Shown: positions 46,431 to 55,240 of the stretch, in pieces | Numbering within the stretch: position 1 is the first letter of the stretch | How the letters are laid out: every line of letters begins with the position of its first letter | Assembly (NCBI RefSeq): GCF_017639205.1 | Contig: NZ_CP071139.1 | Span: 3,240,001 to 3,304,000 of the forward strand | Reading direction: 5' to 3' | Source of the DNA: Streptomyces nojiriensis | GTDB taxonomy: Bacteria; Actinomycetota; Actinomycetes; Streptomycetales; Streptomycetaceae | Length of the DNA stretch: 64,000 bases | Position numbers and translations under genes: made by a program | The notes under the pieces: generated by a model | The model's database searches: none | The model's input: the letters and a program-made list of their open reading frames with translations, nothing else | Told to the model about the DNA's origin: nothing

Positions 46431-47453
46431 TCAGGCCTCCCGCGCCGCCGAGGTGAAGCTCATGTCCGGGTAGCGGTTCCCGGCGACCTGCGCGGCGATC
46501 GGCTCCAACAGGTCCAGCTCGGCCTGCGTGAGGGTGATCCGGGTCGCCCCGGTGTTCTCGAGCAGCCGTCCCGGCTTGCGGGTGCCCGGGATCGGGACCA
46601 CGGTCAGCCCGTGCACCTGCGCCCGCTGCTGCACCCAGGCCAGGGCGATCTGCGCCGGGCTCGCGCCGTGCTGCGCGGCGATCTCCCGGACCGGGACCAG
46701 CAGCTCCGCGTTGGCCTTCGCGTTGTCGCCGTTGAAGCGCGGCTGGTGGCGGCGGAAGTCGTTCTGCGACAGCTCCGCGGACGCGTCCGCGAAGGACCCC
46801 GTCAGGAAGCCCCGGCCGAGCGGGGAGTACGGCACGAAGGCCACCCCCAGCTCCGCCGCCGCGCCGACCGCGCTGCGCTCCACGTCCCGGCTGAACAGCG
46901 ACCACTCCGACTGGAGCGCCGCGATCGGGTGGACGGCGTGCGCCTCCCGCAGCTCCGCCCCGGTGACCTCGCTGAGGCCGAGGTGGCGCACCTTGCCCTC
47001 GGACACCAGCTCCGCCATGGCGCCGACCGACTCGGCGAAGGGCACGGCCGGGTCGCGCCGGTGCATGTAGTACAGGTCGATGACGTCCACGCCGAGCCGG
47101 CGCAGGCTGGCCTCGACGGCCTCGCGGATGTAGCCGCGGTCGTTGCGGACGCCCCGGTACTGCGGGTCGTCGGTGCGCTCTATGGCGAACTTCGTCGCCA
47201 GCGTGATCTCGTCCCGGTGCGCGGCCACGAAAGGCGCCAGGAACTCCTCGTTGCGCCCCCGCCCGTAGACGTCCGCGGTGTCGAAGAGGGTGACCCCGGC
47301 GGCCAGCGCCGCGTCGAGGGTCTCGCGGGCCGCCGCCTCGTCGGTGTCCCCGTAGAACTCGCTCATGCCCATGCAGCCGAGCCCCTGGACGCCGACCAGC
47401 GGGCCGCCCTTGCCGAGCTCTGCCTGTTCGAGGGTGGTGCCGTGCTCCGTCAT
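46431..47453 (-). CDS. Aldo/keto reductase
   Basis: 340 aa. The AKR catalytic tetrad is visible: Asp58 (TLFDTADVYG), Tyr63, Lys88 (LATKFAI) and His131 (YYMHRRDP). GLGCMGMSEFYG and NDFRRHQPRFNGDN are typical of the AKR13/AKR11 group. It reduces aldehydes or ketones with NADPH. The ATG overlaps the stop of the MerR gene (ATGA), so regulator and enzyme are one operon; the regulator's operator at 47865-47882 would respond to the carbonyl substrate. That inducer is not known. Confidence 0.92.
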   Translation of the reverse strand: MTEHGTTLEQAELGKGGPLVGVQGLGCMGMSEFYGDTDEAAARETLDAALAAGVTLFDTADVYGRGRNEEFLAPFVAAHRDEITLATKFAIERTDDPQYRGVRNDRGYIREAVEASLRRLGVDVIDLYYMHRRDPAVPFAESVGAMAELVSEGKVRHLGLSEVTGAELREAHAVHPIAALQSEWSLFSRDVERSAVGAAAELGVAFVPYSPLGRGFLTGSFADASAELSQNDFRRHQPRFNGDNAKANAELLVPVREIAAQHGASPAQIALAWVQQRAQVHGLTVVPIPGTRKPGRLLENTGATRITLTQAELDLLEPIAAQVAGNRYPDMSFTSAAREA

Positions 47454-47848
47454 TGCTGTGCCTTCCCCGATACCGATTTCATGGCGTACAGATCGATCTT
47501 GTAGTCCAGTACGGCGAGCGCGTCCGTGAGCTCCGTGATCCGCGAGCGCACCTCGCGGCGCGTGCGTTCCAGCAGCTCCCGGCGTTCCCCCACCGTGTGC
47601 TCGCCCTCGCGGACCAGTTCGGCGTACCGCACCATGTCCGCCACCGACATCCCCGTGGCGCGCAGCTTGCCCACGAAGGCCAGCCAGTCGAGGTCCTTGT
47701 CGGTGAAGCGCCGCTGCCCCGAGTGGGAGCGGTCCACGTGCGGCATCAGGCCGATCCGCTCGTACCAGCGCAGGGTGTGCTGGGTCAGACCGGTCCGGGC
47801 CTCGACCTCACTGATCGTGTACCGCGTCTGCGTCAGGCTCTGGCTCAT
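47450..47848 (-). CDS. MerR-family regulator of the aldo/keto reductase operon
   Basis: 132 aa from ATG 47848. A winged HTH at 10-50 (YTISEVEARTGLTQHTLRWYERIGLMPHVDRSHSGQRRFTDKDLDWLAFVGKLRATGMSV) and a long dimerisation helix (RELLERTRREVRSRITELTDALAVLDYKIDLY), the structure of MerR proteins. Only one Cys-free C-terminus, so it does not look metal-binding; instead it resembles the regulators that activate aldo/keto reductase genes. It overlaps the reductase by 4 nt and binds presumably the palindrome between its own -35 and -10. Confidence 0.9.
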   Translation of the reverse strand: MSQSLTQTRYTISEVEARTGLTQHTLRWYERIGLMPHVDRSHSGQRRFTDKDLDWLAFVGKLRATGMSVADMVRYAELVREGEHTVGERRELLERTRREVRSRITELTDALAVLDYKIDLYAMKSVSGKAQQ

Positions 47849-47864
47849 GGCTCCACGCTAAAAC

Positions 47865-47882
47865 CCTGGAGTGCACTCCAGG
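47865..47882. promoter_or_regulatory. MerR-type operator (perfect 18-bp palindrome)
   Basis: CCTGGAGTGCACTCCAGG is perfectly symmetric and lies between TTGCCT and TAGCGT on the minus strand, about 19 bp apart. This is the stretched-spacer promoter design that MerR activators untwist. It is also immediately upstream of the divergent serine hydrolase gene. Confidence 0.8.
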
Positions 47883-47926
47883 CAAGTAGGCTCGGCCGCA
47901 TGGACAGCGTGGAGGACGGGAACGGC

Positions 47927-48745
47927 ATGGAAAGCCTGCGGATCATCGAAACCTGGCCGGTACCGACCGCCGCGGCGGCCGTCGTACGGGCCGACGGGAG
48001 CCTGGCGGGCTCCCACGGGCCCGTCGACCACCGGTTCGCCCTGGCGTCGGTCACCAAGCCGCTCGCCGCGTACGCCGCCCTCGTCGCGTACGAGGAGGGG
48101 GCGATCGAGCTGGACGAGCCGGCCGGACCCGAGGGGTCGACGGTCCGTCACCTGCTCGCGCACACCAGCGGCCTGGCCTTCGACGAGCACCGGGTGTCGG
48201 CCCCGCCCGGGCAGCGCCGGCTGTACTCGAACGCCGGCTTCGAGGAGCTCGGCGACCACATCGCCAAGGCCACCGGCATCCCCTTCGCGGAGTACCTGCA
48301 CCAGGCGGTCTTCGAACCCCTGGGCATGGAGCGGACCACCCTGGAGGGCTCGCCCGCCAAGGACGGCGTCTCGACCGTCGCCGACCTGCTGCGGTTCGCC
48401 GCCGAGCTGCAGGCGCCGCGGCTGCTGGACGTCCGTACGGTCGCCGAGGCCACCTCCGTCGTCCACCCCGGGCTCAAGGGCGTCCTGCCGGGCTACGGGC
48501 ACCAGTCCCCCAACGACTGGGGGCTCGGCCTGGAGATCCGCGACCACAAGTCCCCGCACTGGACGGGCGTTTCCTCCTCGCCGCGCACCTTCGGGCACTT
48601 CGGCCAGGCCGGCACCTTCCTGTGGGTGGACCCCGACGCGCGCGCCGCGTGCGTGGCCCTGACCGACCGGCCCTTCGGCCCGTGGGCGGCCGAGGCCTGG
48701 ACCCCGTTCACCGACGCGGTGCTGGCCGAGCTCCGCTCCCGCTAG
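47927..48745 (+). CDS. Serine hydrolase of the class C beta-lactamase/PBP4-like family
   Basis: 272 aa from ATG 47927, chosen because GGAGGACGGG lies 6 nt upstream; ATG 47900 (leaderless, TAGGCT 7 nt before) would add nine residues. The active-site Ser is in ALASVTKPLAAYA (Ser41-x-x-Lys44), Tyr100 in LYSNAGFEEL and the third motif HFGQAG near 215-220. LLAHTSGLAF is the family's conserved turn. The enzyme could be an esterase, peptidase or weak beta-lactamase; there is no signal peptide, so it should act in the cytosol. Its stop interlocks with the convergent pirin gene in one CTAG. Confidence 0.85.
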   Translation: MESLRIIETWPVPTAAAAVVRADGSLAGSHGPVDHRFALASVTKPLAAYAALVAYEEGAIELDEPAGPEGSTVRHLLAHTSGLAFDEHRVSAPPGQRRLYSNAGFEELGDHIAKATGIPFAEYLHQAVFEPLGMERTTLEGSPAKDGVSTVADLLRFAAELQAPRLLDVRTVAEATSVVHPGLKGVLPGYGHQSPNDWGLGLEIRDHKSPHWTGVSSSPRTFGHFGQAGTFLWVDPDARAACVALTDRPFGPWAAEAWTPFTDAVLAELRSR

Positions 48746-49413
48746 GCCGCCTCTTCCGGGTCGGGGAACTCCCAGATCAGCAGCTCCCCCGGGGATCCGG
48801 CGACGACCTCCAGGTCCCGCTCGGCGGTGATCCGCACCGAATCCCCGGGGCCCAGCTCCGCCCCGTCCAGGCGCACGTCCCCGCGCACCACGTGCAGGTA
48901 CACCCGGTCCGCCGCGGGTACGGCGACGCGCTCGCCCGCGCCGGGCCGCCGGACGTGCAGGACGGCGCCGGCCTCGGGGACCTCGTAGGGCGCGGCGTCG
49001 GTGATCCCCCGGACGACCCCGTACGAGGGCTCGCCGCCCGCGGCCAGGGGCGCGAGCCACATCTGCACGAAACGCAGCCGCCCGGCGCCGTCGTTGCGCT
49101 CCGCGTGGCGCGCCCCGGATCCGGCGCTGAGCCGCTGTACGTCCCCGGGCCGCACCACGCTCTTCTCGCCGGTGCTGTCCTGGTGGGTGAGTTCGCCCTC
49201 GATCACCCAGGTCACGATCTCGGTGTGGCTGTGGGGGTGCTCGTCGAAGCCGGCGCCCGGCGCGAGGGTCTCCTCGTTGCAGGCGAGCACCGGGCCGAAG
49301 CGCAGGTTGTCCGGGTCGTAGAAGGCGCCGAAGGAGAAGGCGTGCCGGGTGGTGATCCCGGCGGCCGGGTCCCCGCCCTCGTACCGGTCGGCGCCTGGGC
49401 GAACATCAATCAT
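48742..49413 (-). CDS. Pirin-family protein
   Basis: 223 aa from ATG 49413. A bicupin with FGPVLACNEETLAPGAGFDEHPHSHTEIVTWVIEGELTHQDSTGEKSVVRPGDVQRLSAGSGARHAERN, in which His/His/His and Glu form the metal site of pirins (HPHSHTE and ARHAE). YLHVVRGDVRLDGAELGPGD is the second cupin half. Some pirins act as quercetinases, others regulate transcription or acetyl-CoA flow in actinomycetes. Its stop codon and that of the convergent serine hydrolase share the palindrome CTAG (48742-48745). Confidence 0.88.
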   Translation of the reverse strand: MIDVRPGADRYEGGDPAAGITTRHAFSFGAFYDPDNLRFGPVLACNEETLAPGAGFDEHPHSHTEIVTWVIEGELTHQDSTGEKSVVRPGDVQRLSAGSGARHAERNDGAGRLRFVQMWLAPLAAGGEPSYGVVRGITDAAPYEVPEAGAVLHVRRPGAGERVAVPAADRVYLHVVRGDVRLDGAELGPGDSVRITAERDLEVVAGSPGELLIWEFPDPEEAA

Positions 49414-49505
49414 GGACGCCACGGTAGACCCCGCCGGGGGCCGGGGCGCGGGCCACGGGCGGGACCGGACTCCGCGTACCCGTCCCGATAAGGCAGTCTT
49501 GTCAC

Positions 49506-50723
49506 GTGCCCCAACCCGAACGTGAGCATTCGCCCGCCACACATGCCGCGCATCCCGCTCCGGCCCATCCGCACACCGCGACGCTCCGCCGACTGGAGAA
49601 GTCCGCGGGCCGGCTGGCCGCCAACGCGATCGCGCGCATGGACGAGACCCTGCCGTGGTACCGGGCCATGCCGCCCGAGAACCGGTCGTGGATCGGCCTG
49701 GTCGCCCAGGCCGGTATCGCCGCGTTCACGGAGTGGTTCAGGCACCCGGAGACCCCGCAGGCCATCTCCACCGATGTCTTCGGGACGGCTCCGCGCGAGC
49801 TGACCCGGGCGATCACCCTGCGCCAGACCGTCGAGATGGTCCGCACCACGATCGAGGTCATGGAGGCCGCGATCGAGGAGGTGGCGGCCCCGGGTGACGA
49901 GTCGATCCTGCGCGAGGCGCTGCTGGTGTACGCCCGGGAGATCGCCTTCGCGACCGCCCAGGTGTACGCGCAGGCCGCCGAGGCGCGCGGCGCCTGGGAC
50001 GCCCGGCTGGAGTCCCTGGTGGTCAACGCGGTGCTGTCCGGCGAGGCGGACGAGGGTGCGCTGTCGCGGGCGGCGGCGCTGGGCTGGAACTCCCCGGAGC
50101 ACGTGTGCGTGGTGCTCGGCACCGCGCCGGAGGGCGACAGCGAGCTGACGGTCGAGGCGATCCGGCGCGCGGCCCGTCACCACAAGCTCCAGGTCCTCAC
50201 CGGTGTGCTCGGGGACCGGCTGGTCGTCATCGCGGGCGGCAGCGACAACCCGATCCAGGTGGCCAAGTCGCTGATCGGGCCGTTCGCGGCGGGTCCGGTG
50301 GTCGCCGGACCGGTGGTGTCGGACCTGCTGAACGCGACGAAGTCGGCGCAGGCCGCGGCGGCGGGGCTGAAAGCGTGCACGGCCTGGCAGGATGCCCCTC
50401 GGCCGGTCCTGGCGGACGATCTCCTGCCGGAACGGGCCATCGCCTCCGATCCCGCCGCCAGGGATCAGCTGGTGGAGGAGATCTACAGACCACTGGAGGA
50501 GGCGGGGTCAGCACTGCTGGAGACCCTGAGCGTCTACCTGGAGCAGGCGAGCAGCCTGGAAGGGGCGGCGCGGATGCTGTTCGTGCACCCCAACACGGTG
50601 CGCTACCGGCTGCGACGTGTGACCGACGTCACCGGATGGTCTCCTTCTGATGTCCGCTCGGCGTTCACGCTGCGAATCGCCCTGATTCTCGGGCGTCTGG
50701 CCGACGGCGACACCCAGTCCTAG
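49506..50723 (+). CDS. fasR: FasR, PucR/CdaR-type activator of fatty-acid synthesis
   Basis: 405 aa from GTG 49506 (CAGTCT ends 6 nt upstream, no ribosome site, probably leaderless). The C-terminal HTH of the PucR type is SSLEGAARMLFVHPNTVRYRLRRVTDVTGWSPSDV; the rest is the GGDEF-like CdaR fold with VIAGGSDNPIQVAKSLIGPF and HVCVVLGTAPEGDSELTVEAIRRAARHHKLQVLTGVLGD. Its position directly before fabD-fabH-acpP-fabF matches FasR (SCO2386) of S. coelicolor, which activates that operon. Intergenic 50724-50812 should contain its operator. Confidence 0.92.
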   Translation: MPQPEREHSPATHAAHPAPAHPHTATLRRLEKSAGRLAANAIARMDETLPWYRAMPPENRSWIGLVAQAGIAAFTEWFRHPETPQAISTDVFGTAPRELTRAITLRQTVEMVRTTIEVMEAAIEEVAAPGDESILREALLVYAREIAFATAQVYAQAAEARGAWDARLESLVVNAVLSGEADEGALSRAAALGWNSPEHVCVVLGTAPEGDSELTVEAIRRAARHHKLQVLTGVLGDRLVVIAGGSDNPIQVAKSLIGPFAAGPVVAGPVVSDLLNATKSAQAAAAGLKACTAWQDAPRPVLADDLLPERAIASDPAARDQLVEEIYRPLEEAGSALLETLSVYLEQASSLEGAARMLFVHPNTVRYRLRRVTDVTGWSPSDVRSAFTLRIALILGRLADGDTQS

Positions 50724-50812
50724 ACTTTTGTCGGACATCAACAATTACCCCGACGGTTCTTGGTCCCTGTCCCCACGGGCGGCAGGGACCCTCCACAAGA
50801 GAGAGTGTGAGG
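50724..50812 (+). promoter_or_regulatory. fabD operon promoter / FasR target region
   Basis: The 89-bp gap includes TTGTCGGACATCAACAA, a short dyad, and a stem GGTCCCTG...CAGGGACC at about 50762-50790. Regulation by FasR is known for this operon in S. coelicolor; the exact site here is inferred from position only. Confidence 0.5.
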
Positions 50813-51730
50813 GTGCTCGTACTCGTCGCTCCCGGCCAAGGCGCTCAGACGCCCGGCTTCTTGACTCCCTGGCTCGAACTTCCCGGTGCCGCCGACCGCG
50901 TCGCCGCATGGTCGGACGCCATCGAGCTGGACCTTGCCCACTACGGCACGGCCGCAGACGCCGACGCGATCCGCGACACGGCCGTGGCCCAGCCCCTGCT
51001 GGTCGCCGCGGGCCTGCTGTCCGCGTCCGCGCTCGGTTCCCCGGCCGCCTTCGGCGCCGTCGCAGGCCACAGCGTCGGTGAGATCACCGCCGCCGCCTAC
51101 GCCGGCGTGCTGTCCGAGGCCGACGCGCTGTCGTTCGTCCGGACCCGCGGTCTGGGTATGGCCGAGGCCGCCGCCGTCACCGAGACCGGCATGGCCGCGG
51201 TCCTCGGCGGTGACCGTGACGTGGTCGTCGCACACCTGGAGAAGCTGGGCCTGACGCCCGCCAACATCAACGGCGCGGGTCAGATCGTGGCCGCCGGCAC
51301 GATGGAGCAGATCGCCGCTCTGGAGGCCGACAAGCCCGAGGGCTCCATGAAGGTCGTCGCCCTCAAGGTCGCGGGCGCGTTCCACACGCACCACATGGCC
51401 CCCGCGGTCGCCACGCTGGAGAAGGCCGCCGAGGCCCTCGCCCCGGCGGACCCGACGCTGAAGTACGTCTCGAACAAGGACGGCCTCGTCGTCGCCACGG
51501 GCGCCGATGTCGTCGCCCGCCTGGTCGGTCAGGTCGCCAACCCGGTCCGCTGGGACCTGTGCATGGAGACCTTCGCCGAACTGGGCGTCACGGGAATCAT
51601 CGAGCTCAGCCCCGGTGGCACCCTGACGGGTCTGGCCAAGCGCGCGCTGAAGGGCGTACCGAGCGTGGCGCTGAAGACCCCGGACGATCTCGACAAGGCC
51701 GCGGCGCTCATCGCCGAACTGACGGCCTGA
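50813..51730 (+). CDS. fabD: Malonyl-CoA:ACP transacylase FabD
   Basis: 305 aa from GTG 50813 (VLVLVAPGQGAQTPGF; GAGAGAG about 7 nt upstream; GTG 50807 is the weaker alternative). The nucleophile elbow GAVAGHSVGEITAA places Ser87, and GAFHTHHMAP contains the partner His. It moves the malonyl group from CoA to ACP, supplying fatty acid and aromatic polyketide synthases. First gene of the operon, 19 bp before fabH. Length and motifs are complete. Confidence 0.96.
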   Translation: MLVLVAPGQGAQTPGFLTPWLELPGAADRVAAWSDAIELDLAHYGTAADADAIRDTAVAQPLLVAAGLLSASALGSPAAFGAVAGHSVGEITAAAYAGVLSEADALSFVRTRGLGMAEAAAVTETGMAAVLGGDRDVVVAHLEKLGLTPANINGAGQIVAAGTMEQIAALEADKPEGSMKVVALKVAGAFHTHHMAPAVATLEKAAEALAPADPTLKYVSNKDGLVVATGADVVARLVGQVANPVRWDLCMETFAELGVTGIIELSPGGTLTGLAKRALKGVPSVALKTPDDLDKAAALIAELTA

Positions 51731-51749
51731 GAGAAGGAGCCCACACAGC

Positions 51750-52754
51750 ATGTCCAAGATCAAGCCGGCCAAGGGCTCCCCCTACGCCCGCATCCTCGGT
51801 GTCGGCGGCTACCGCCCGACCCGCGTGGTGCCCAACGAGGTCATCCTCGAGACCATCGACTCGTCCGACGAGTGGATCCGCTCCCGCTCCGGCATCGCGA
51901 CCCGGCACTGGGCCTCGCCCCAGGAGACGGTCTCCGCGATGTCGGTGGAGGCCTCGGGGAAGGCACTGGCCGATGCCGGTGTCGCCCCGGAGCAGATCGG
52001 TGCCGTGATCGTCTCGACGGTCTCGCACTTCAAGCAGACCCCGGCCGTCGCGACCGAGATCGCGCACCGGATCGGCGCGGGCAAGCCCGCCGCCTTCGAC
52101 ATCTCCGCCGGCTGTGCCGGGTTCGGCTACGGCCTGACCCTGGCCAAGGGTCTGGTGGTGGAAGGTTCCGCCGAGTACGTCCTCGTCATCGGCGTGGAGC
52201 GGCTCTCGGACCTGACCGACCTGGAGGACCGCGCGACGGCCTTCCTGTTCGGTGACGGCGCCGGCGCCGTGGTCGTCGGCCCCTCGGACGAGCCGGCCAT
52301 CGGCCCCACGGTGTGGGGTTCGGAGGGCGACAAGTCCGAGACGATCAAGCAGACCGTGCCGTGGGACGAGTACCTCGGCAAGGACGGCGGCGAGAAGTTT
52401 CCGGCCATCACCCAGGAGGGTCAGGCGGTCTTCCGCTGGGCCGTCTTCGAGATGGCCAAGGTGGCCCAGCAGGCGCTCGACGCGGCCGGGATCACCGCGG
52501 ACGACCTGGACGTCTTCATTCCGCACCAGGCGAACATGCGGATCATCGATTCGATGGTGAAGACTCTGAAGCTGCCGGAGCACGTCACGGTCGCCCGTGA
52601 CGTGGAGACCACCGGCAACACGTCGGCCGCCTCGATTCCGCTCGCTATGGAGCGGCTCCTGGCGACCGGAGCGGCGAAGAGCGGCGACACCGCGCTCGTC
52701 ATCGGCTTCGGGGCGGGACTCGTCTACGCCGCGACGGTCGTTACCCTCCCCTAG
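51750..52754 (+). CDS. fabH: 3-oxoacyl-ACP synthase III FabH
   Basis: 334 aa. Catalytic triad Cys122 (FDISAGCAGFGYG), His259 (FIPHQANMRI) and Asn290 (TGNTSAASIP), as in the well-studied Streptomyces FabH. It starts fatty-acid chains by condensing a CoA-bound primer with malonyl-ACP; in Streptomyces branched primers from valine, leucine and isoleucine are preferred, giving iso and anteiso fatty acids. Preceded by AGAAGGAG at optimal distance. Followed by acpP after a 57-bp gap. Confidence 0.97.
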   Translation: MSKIKPAKGSPYARILGVGGYRPTRVVPNEVILETIDSSDEWIRSRSGIATRHWASPQETVSAMSVEASGKALADAGVAPEQIGAVIVSTVSHFKQTPAVATEIAHRIGAGKPAAFDISAGCAGFGYGLTLAKGLVVEGSAEYVLVIGVERLSDLTDLEDRATAFLFGDGAGAVVVGPSDEPAIGPTVWGSEGDKSETIKQTVPWDEYLGKDGGEKFPAITQEGQAVFRWAVFEMAKVAQQALDAAGITADDLDVFIPHQANMRIIDSMVKTLKLPEHVTVARDVETTGNTSAASIPLAMERLLATGAAKSGDTALVIGFGAGLVYAATVVTLP

Positions 52755-52811
52755 GGCCGGGATCCGCATCCCGCCCTGTTTCACCCCAGTTAGCTAGAGA
52801 AGGAGCGCCAC

Positions 52812-53060
52812 ATGGCCGCCACGCAGGAAGAGATCGTCGAGGGTCTCGCGGAGATCGTCAACGAGATCGCCGGTATCCCCACCGAGGACGTCGCGATCGA
52901 GAAGTCCTTCACCGACGACCTGGACGTCGACTCGCTCTCCATGGTCGAGGTCGTCGTCGCCGCCGAAGAGCGCTTCGACGTCAAGATCCCGGACGAGGAC
53001 GTCAAGAACCTCAAGACGGTCGGCGACGCCGCGGACTACATCCTGAAGCACCAGGCCTGA
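52812..53060 (+). CDS. acpP: Acyl carrier protein AcpP
   Basis: 82 aa with the phosphopantetheine attachment site DLDVDSLSMVEVVVAAEE (Ser41), acidic helix II and the usual C-terminal YILKHQA. It carries the growing acyl chain. AGAAGGAGCGCC upstream provides a very strong ribosome site, in keeping with the high ACP level needed. Fourth-position acidic residues (EEIVEGLAEIVNEIAG) match primary-metabolism rather than polyketide ACPs. Confidence 0.98.
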   Translation: MAATQEEIVEGLAEIVNEIAGIPTEDVAIEKSFTDDLDVDSLSMVEVVVAAEERFDVKIPDEDVKNLKTVGDAADYILKHQA

Positions 53061-53139
53061 GCCTGACGAGCGTTTGTCGCCACCTGGCGGTGGCGCCGTG
53101 ACAATTCAGCACCCCCTGAGACGTGGAGAAAGAATTCCT

Positions 53140-54417
53140 GTGAGCCCGACCAATCGCACCGTGGTCGTCACCGGTATCGGCGCAACCACTCCGCTGGGTG
53201 GCGACAGCGCTTCGACCTGGGAAGGTCTGCTTGCCGGCCGTTCCGGCGTCAAGCCCCTGGAGGGCGAGCGCTTCGCCGAACTCCCGGTACGCATCGCCGC
53301 TCGGGCCGCCGTCGACCCGAACGAGGTCCTGCCCCGGCCGCTGGCCCGCAAGCTGGACCGCTCGGCGCAGTTCGCCATCATCGCGGCCCGCGAGGCGTGG
53401 GCCGACGCCGGTTACACCACCCCGGCCGGCGAAGAGACGGAAACCGGCGCCTTCGTCGCGCCCCAGCGTCTGGGCACCGTGATCGCCTCCGGCATCGGCG
53501 GTGTCACCACCCTGCTCGACCAGTACGACGTCCTGAAGGACAAGGGTGTGCGCCGGGTCTCCCCGCACACCGTCCCCATGCTCATGCCGAACGGCCCGTC
53601 GGCCAACGTCGGCCTGGAGGTCAACGCCCAGGCGGGCGTGCACACTCCGGTCAGCGCCTGTGCGTCCGGTGCCGAGGCCATCGGCTACGCCGTCGAGATG
53701 ATCCGTTCCGGCCGCGCCGACGTGGTCGTCGCGGGCGGCACCGAGGCGGCGATCCACCCGCTGCCGATCGCCGCGTTCGCCAACATGATGGCGATGTCCA
53801 AGAACAACGAGAACCCCGAGCAGGCCTCCCGTCCGTACGACAAGGCCCGTGACGGCTTCGTACTGGGCGAGGGCGCGGGCGTCGTCGTCCTGGAGTCCGC
53901 CGAGCACGCCGCCGCGCGCGGTGCCCGGGTCTACTGCGAGGTGCTGGGCCAGGGTCTGTCCGCGGACAGCCACCACATCGCGCAGCCCGAGCCGACCGGC
54001 CGCGGTGTCGCGGCCGCGGTGCAGAACCTGCTCGACAACACGGGTCTGGACCCGGCCGAGCTGGTCCACCTGAACGCGCACGCCACGTCGACCCCGCAGG
54101 GTGACACGGCCGAGCTGAAGGCCCTGCGCAAGGTCCTGGGCGACGACCTCGACCACATCGCGATCTCCGCGACCAAGTCGATGACGGGGCACCTGCTGGG
54201 CGGCGCGGGCGGTATCGAGACCGTCGCGACCGTGCTGGCGCTGTACCACCGGCTGGCCCCGCCGACGATCAACATCGACGACCTCGACGAGGACATCGAC
54301 GCGGACATCGTCGTCGGCGAGCCGCGCAAGCTGCCGGCCGGCGGCCCGATCTCCGCGATCAACAACTCCTTCGGCTTCGGCGGCCACAACGTGACCCTGG
54401 CATTCCGCACGGTCTAG
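53140..54417 (+). CDS. fabF: 3-oxoacyl-ACP synthase II FabF
   Basis: 425 aa from GTG 53140 (GTGGAGAAAG upstream; the open frame continues upstream to 53074 but without signal). Catalytic Cys174 (PVSACASGAEAIG), His314 (LNAHATSTPQGD) and His351 (TGHLLGGAGG), the elongating KAS set. GFVLGEGAGVVVLE and NNSFGFGGHN are family blocks. It elongates acyl-ACP with malonyl-ACP. Last gene of the operon, followed directly by a strong terminator. Confidence 0.97.
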   Translation: MSPTNRTVVVTGIGATTPLGGDSASTWEGLLAGRSGVKPLEGERFAELPVRIAARAAVDPNEVLPRPLARKLDRSAQFAIIAAREAWADAGYTTPAGEETETGAFVAPQRLGTVIASGIGGVTTLLDQYDVLKDKGVRRVSPHTVPMLMPNGPSANVGLEVNAQAGVHTPVSACASGAEAIGYAVEMIRSGRADVVVAGGTEAAIHPLPIAAFANMMAMSKNNENPEQASRPYDKARDGFVLGEGAGVVVLESAEHAAARGARVYCEVLGQGLSADSHHIAQPEPTGRGVAAAVQNLLDNTGLDPAELVHLNAHATSTPQGDTAELKALRKVLGDDLDHIAISATKSMTGHLLGGAGGIETVATVLALYHRLAPPTINIDDLDEDIDADIVVGEPRKLPAGGPISAINNSFGFGGHNVTLAFRTV

Positions 54418-54435
54418 TACGTCCGAGCTACGCGA

Positions 54436-54466
54436 AAGGCCCACCCGGTGAATCCGGGTGGGCCTT
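54436..54466. terminator. Terminator between fabF and the DUF3145 gene
   Basis: AAGGCCCACCCGG (54436-54448) pairs exactly with 54454-54466 around TGAAT; it serves both converging genes. Confidence 0.9.
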
Positions 54467-54496
54467 CTCCGTGCCTCCTGCGTACCTGTCGGGGGC

Positions 54497-54991
54497 TCAG
54501 ACCACCTGGTGGAGCCAGCGGACCGGGGCACCCTCGCCGGCGTAGCGGAAGGGCTCCAGTTCGTCGTCCCACGGCTTGCCGAGCAGCTTGGCGATCTCCG
54601 CCTCCAGGTCGGTCTCGCCGCGCGCGGACCGGGCGAGGGCGGCGCGCAGCCGGTCCTCCGGGATCAGGATGTCGCCGTGCATGCCGGTGACCGCGTGGAA
54701 GATGCCCAGCTCCGGGGTGGAGCTGTAGCGCTCGCCCTCGGCGTTCGGGCACGGTTCCGCGGTCACCTCGAAGCGCAGCAGGTGCCAGCCGCGCAGCGCG
54801 GAGGCGAGTTTCGAGGCGGTGCCCGCTTCGGCCTGCCAGGAGAACTCGGCTCTCCACGTGCCCGGGGAAGCGGGCTGTCTGATCCAGTCGAGGTTCACCC
54901 GCACCCCGAGCACGCCCGCAACAGCCCATTCCACGTGCGGGCAGAGCGCGCGCGGTGCGGAATGCACGTACAGAACTCCACGTGTCGTCAC
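54497..54991 (-). CDS. DUF3145-family protein
   Basis: 164 aa, start TTRGVLYVHSAPRALCPHVEWAVAGVLGVRVNLDWIRQPASPGTWRAEFSWQ, the invariable DUF3145 opening, followed by PELGIFHAVTGMHGDILIPEDRLRAAL and DDELEPFRYAGEGAPVRWLHQVV. In S. coelicolor it also follows fabF (SCO2391). It is an actinobacterial protein of unknown function; a link to lipid metabolism is only suggested by position. The 250 bp upstream are unusually AT-rich with TGTGACGTGATGTAATGTAA, possibly an operator or promoter. Confidence 0.92.
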   Translation of the reverse strand: MTTRGVLYVHSAPRALCPHVEWAVAGVLGVRVNLDWIRQPASPGTWRAEFSWQAEAGTASKLASALRGWHLLRFEVTAEPCPNAEGERYSSTPELGIFHAVTGMHGDILIPEDRLRAALARSARGETDLEAEIAKLLGKPWDDELEPFRYAGEGAPVRWLHQVV

Positions 54992-55240
54992 CGGGACCTC
55001 CAGTGTGGGACGAGGTCGGGAATAAACTCCAGAAAACGGACAGTATGTGACGTGATGTAATGTAACGGAAATTATTTGACATTGCGCTACGGGACCTGCG
55101 GCCGAAACGCCACGGGAAAAAGCTACCGTGCGCCAGGGGTCATGGTGTGACGTACGGTCGCTACAAGACCCGTAAACGCAGAGCTTTCACTCAGCAGGAC
55201 CCCCCGAACGACGTGGGGACGACAAGGAGGGCCCCTTCCC

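Noticed and set aside
55076..55081. Perfect -35 hexamer TTGACA upstream of the SGNH gene
   Set aside because: No matching -10 at 16-19 bp spacing; position kept only as a possible part of the AT-rich region.
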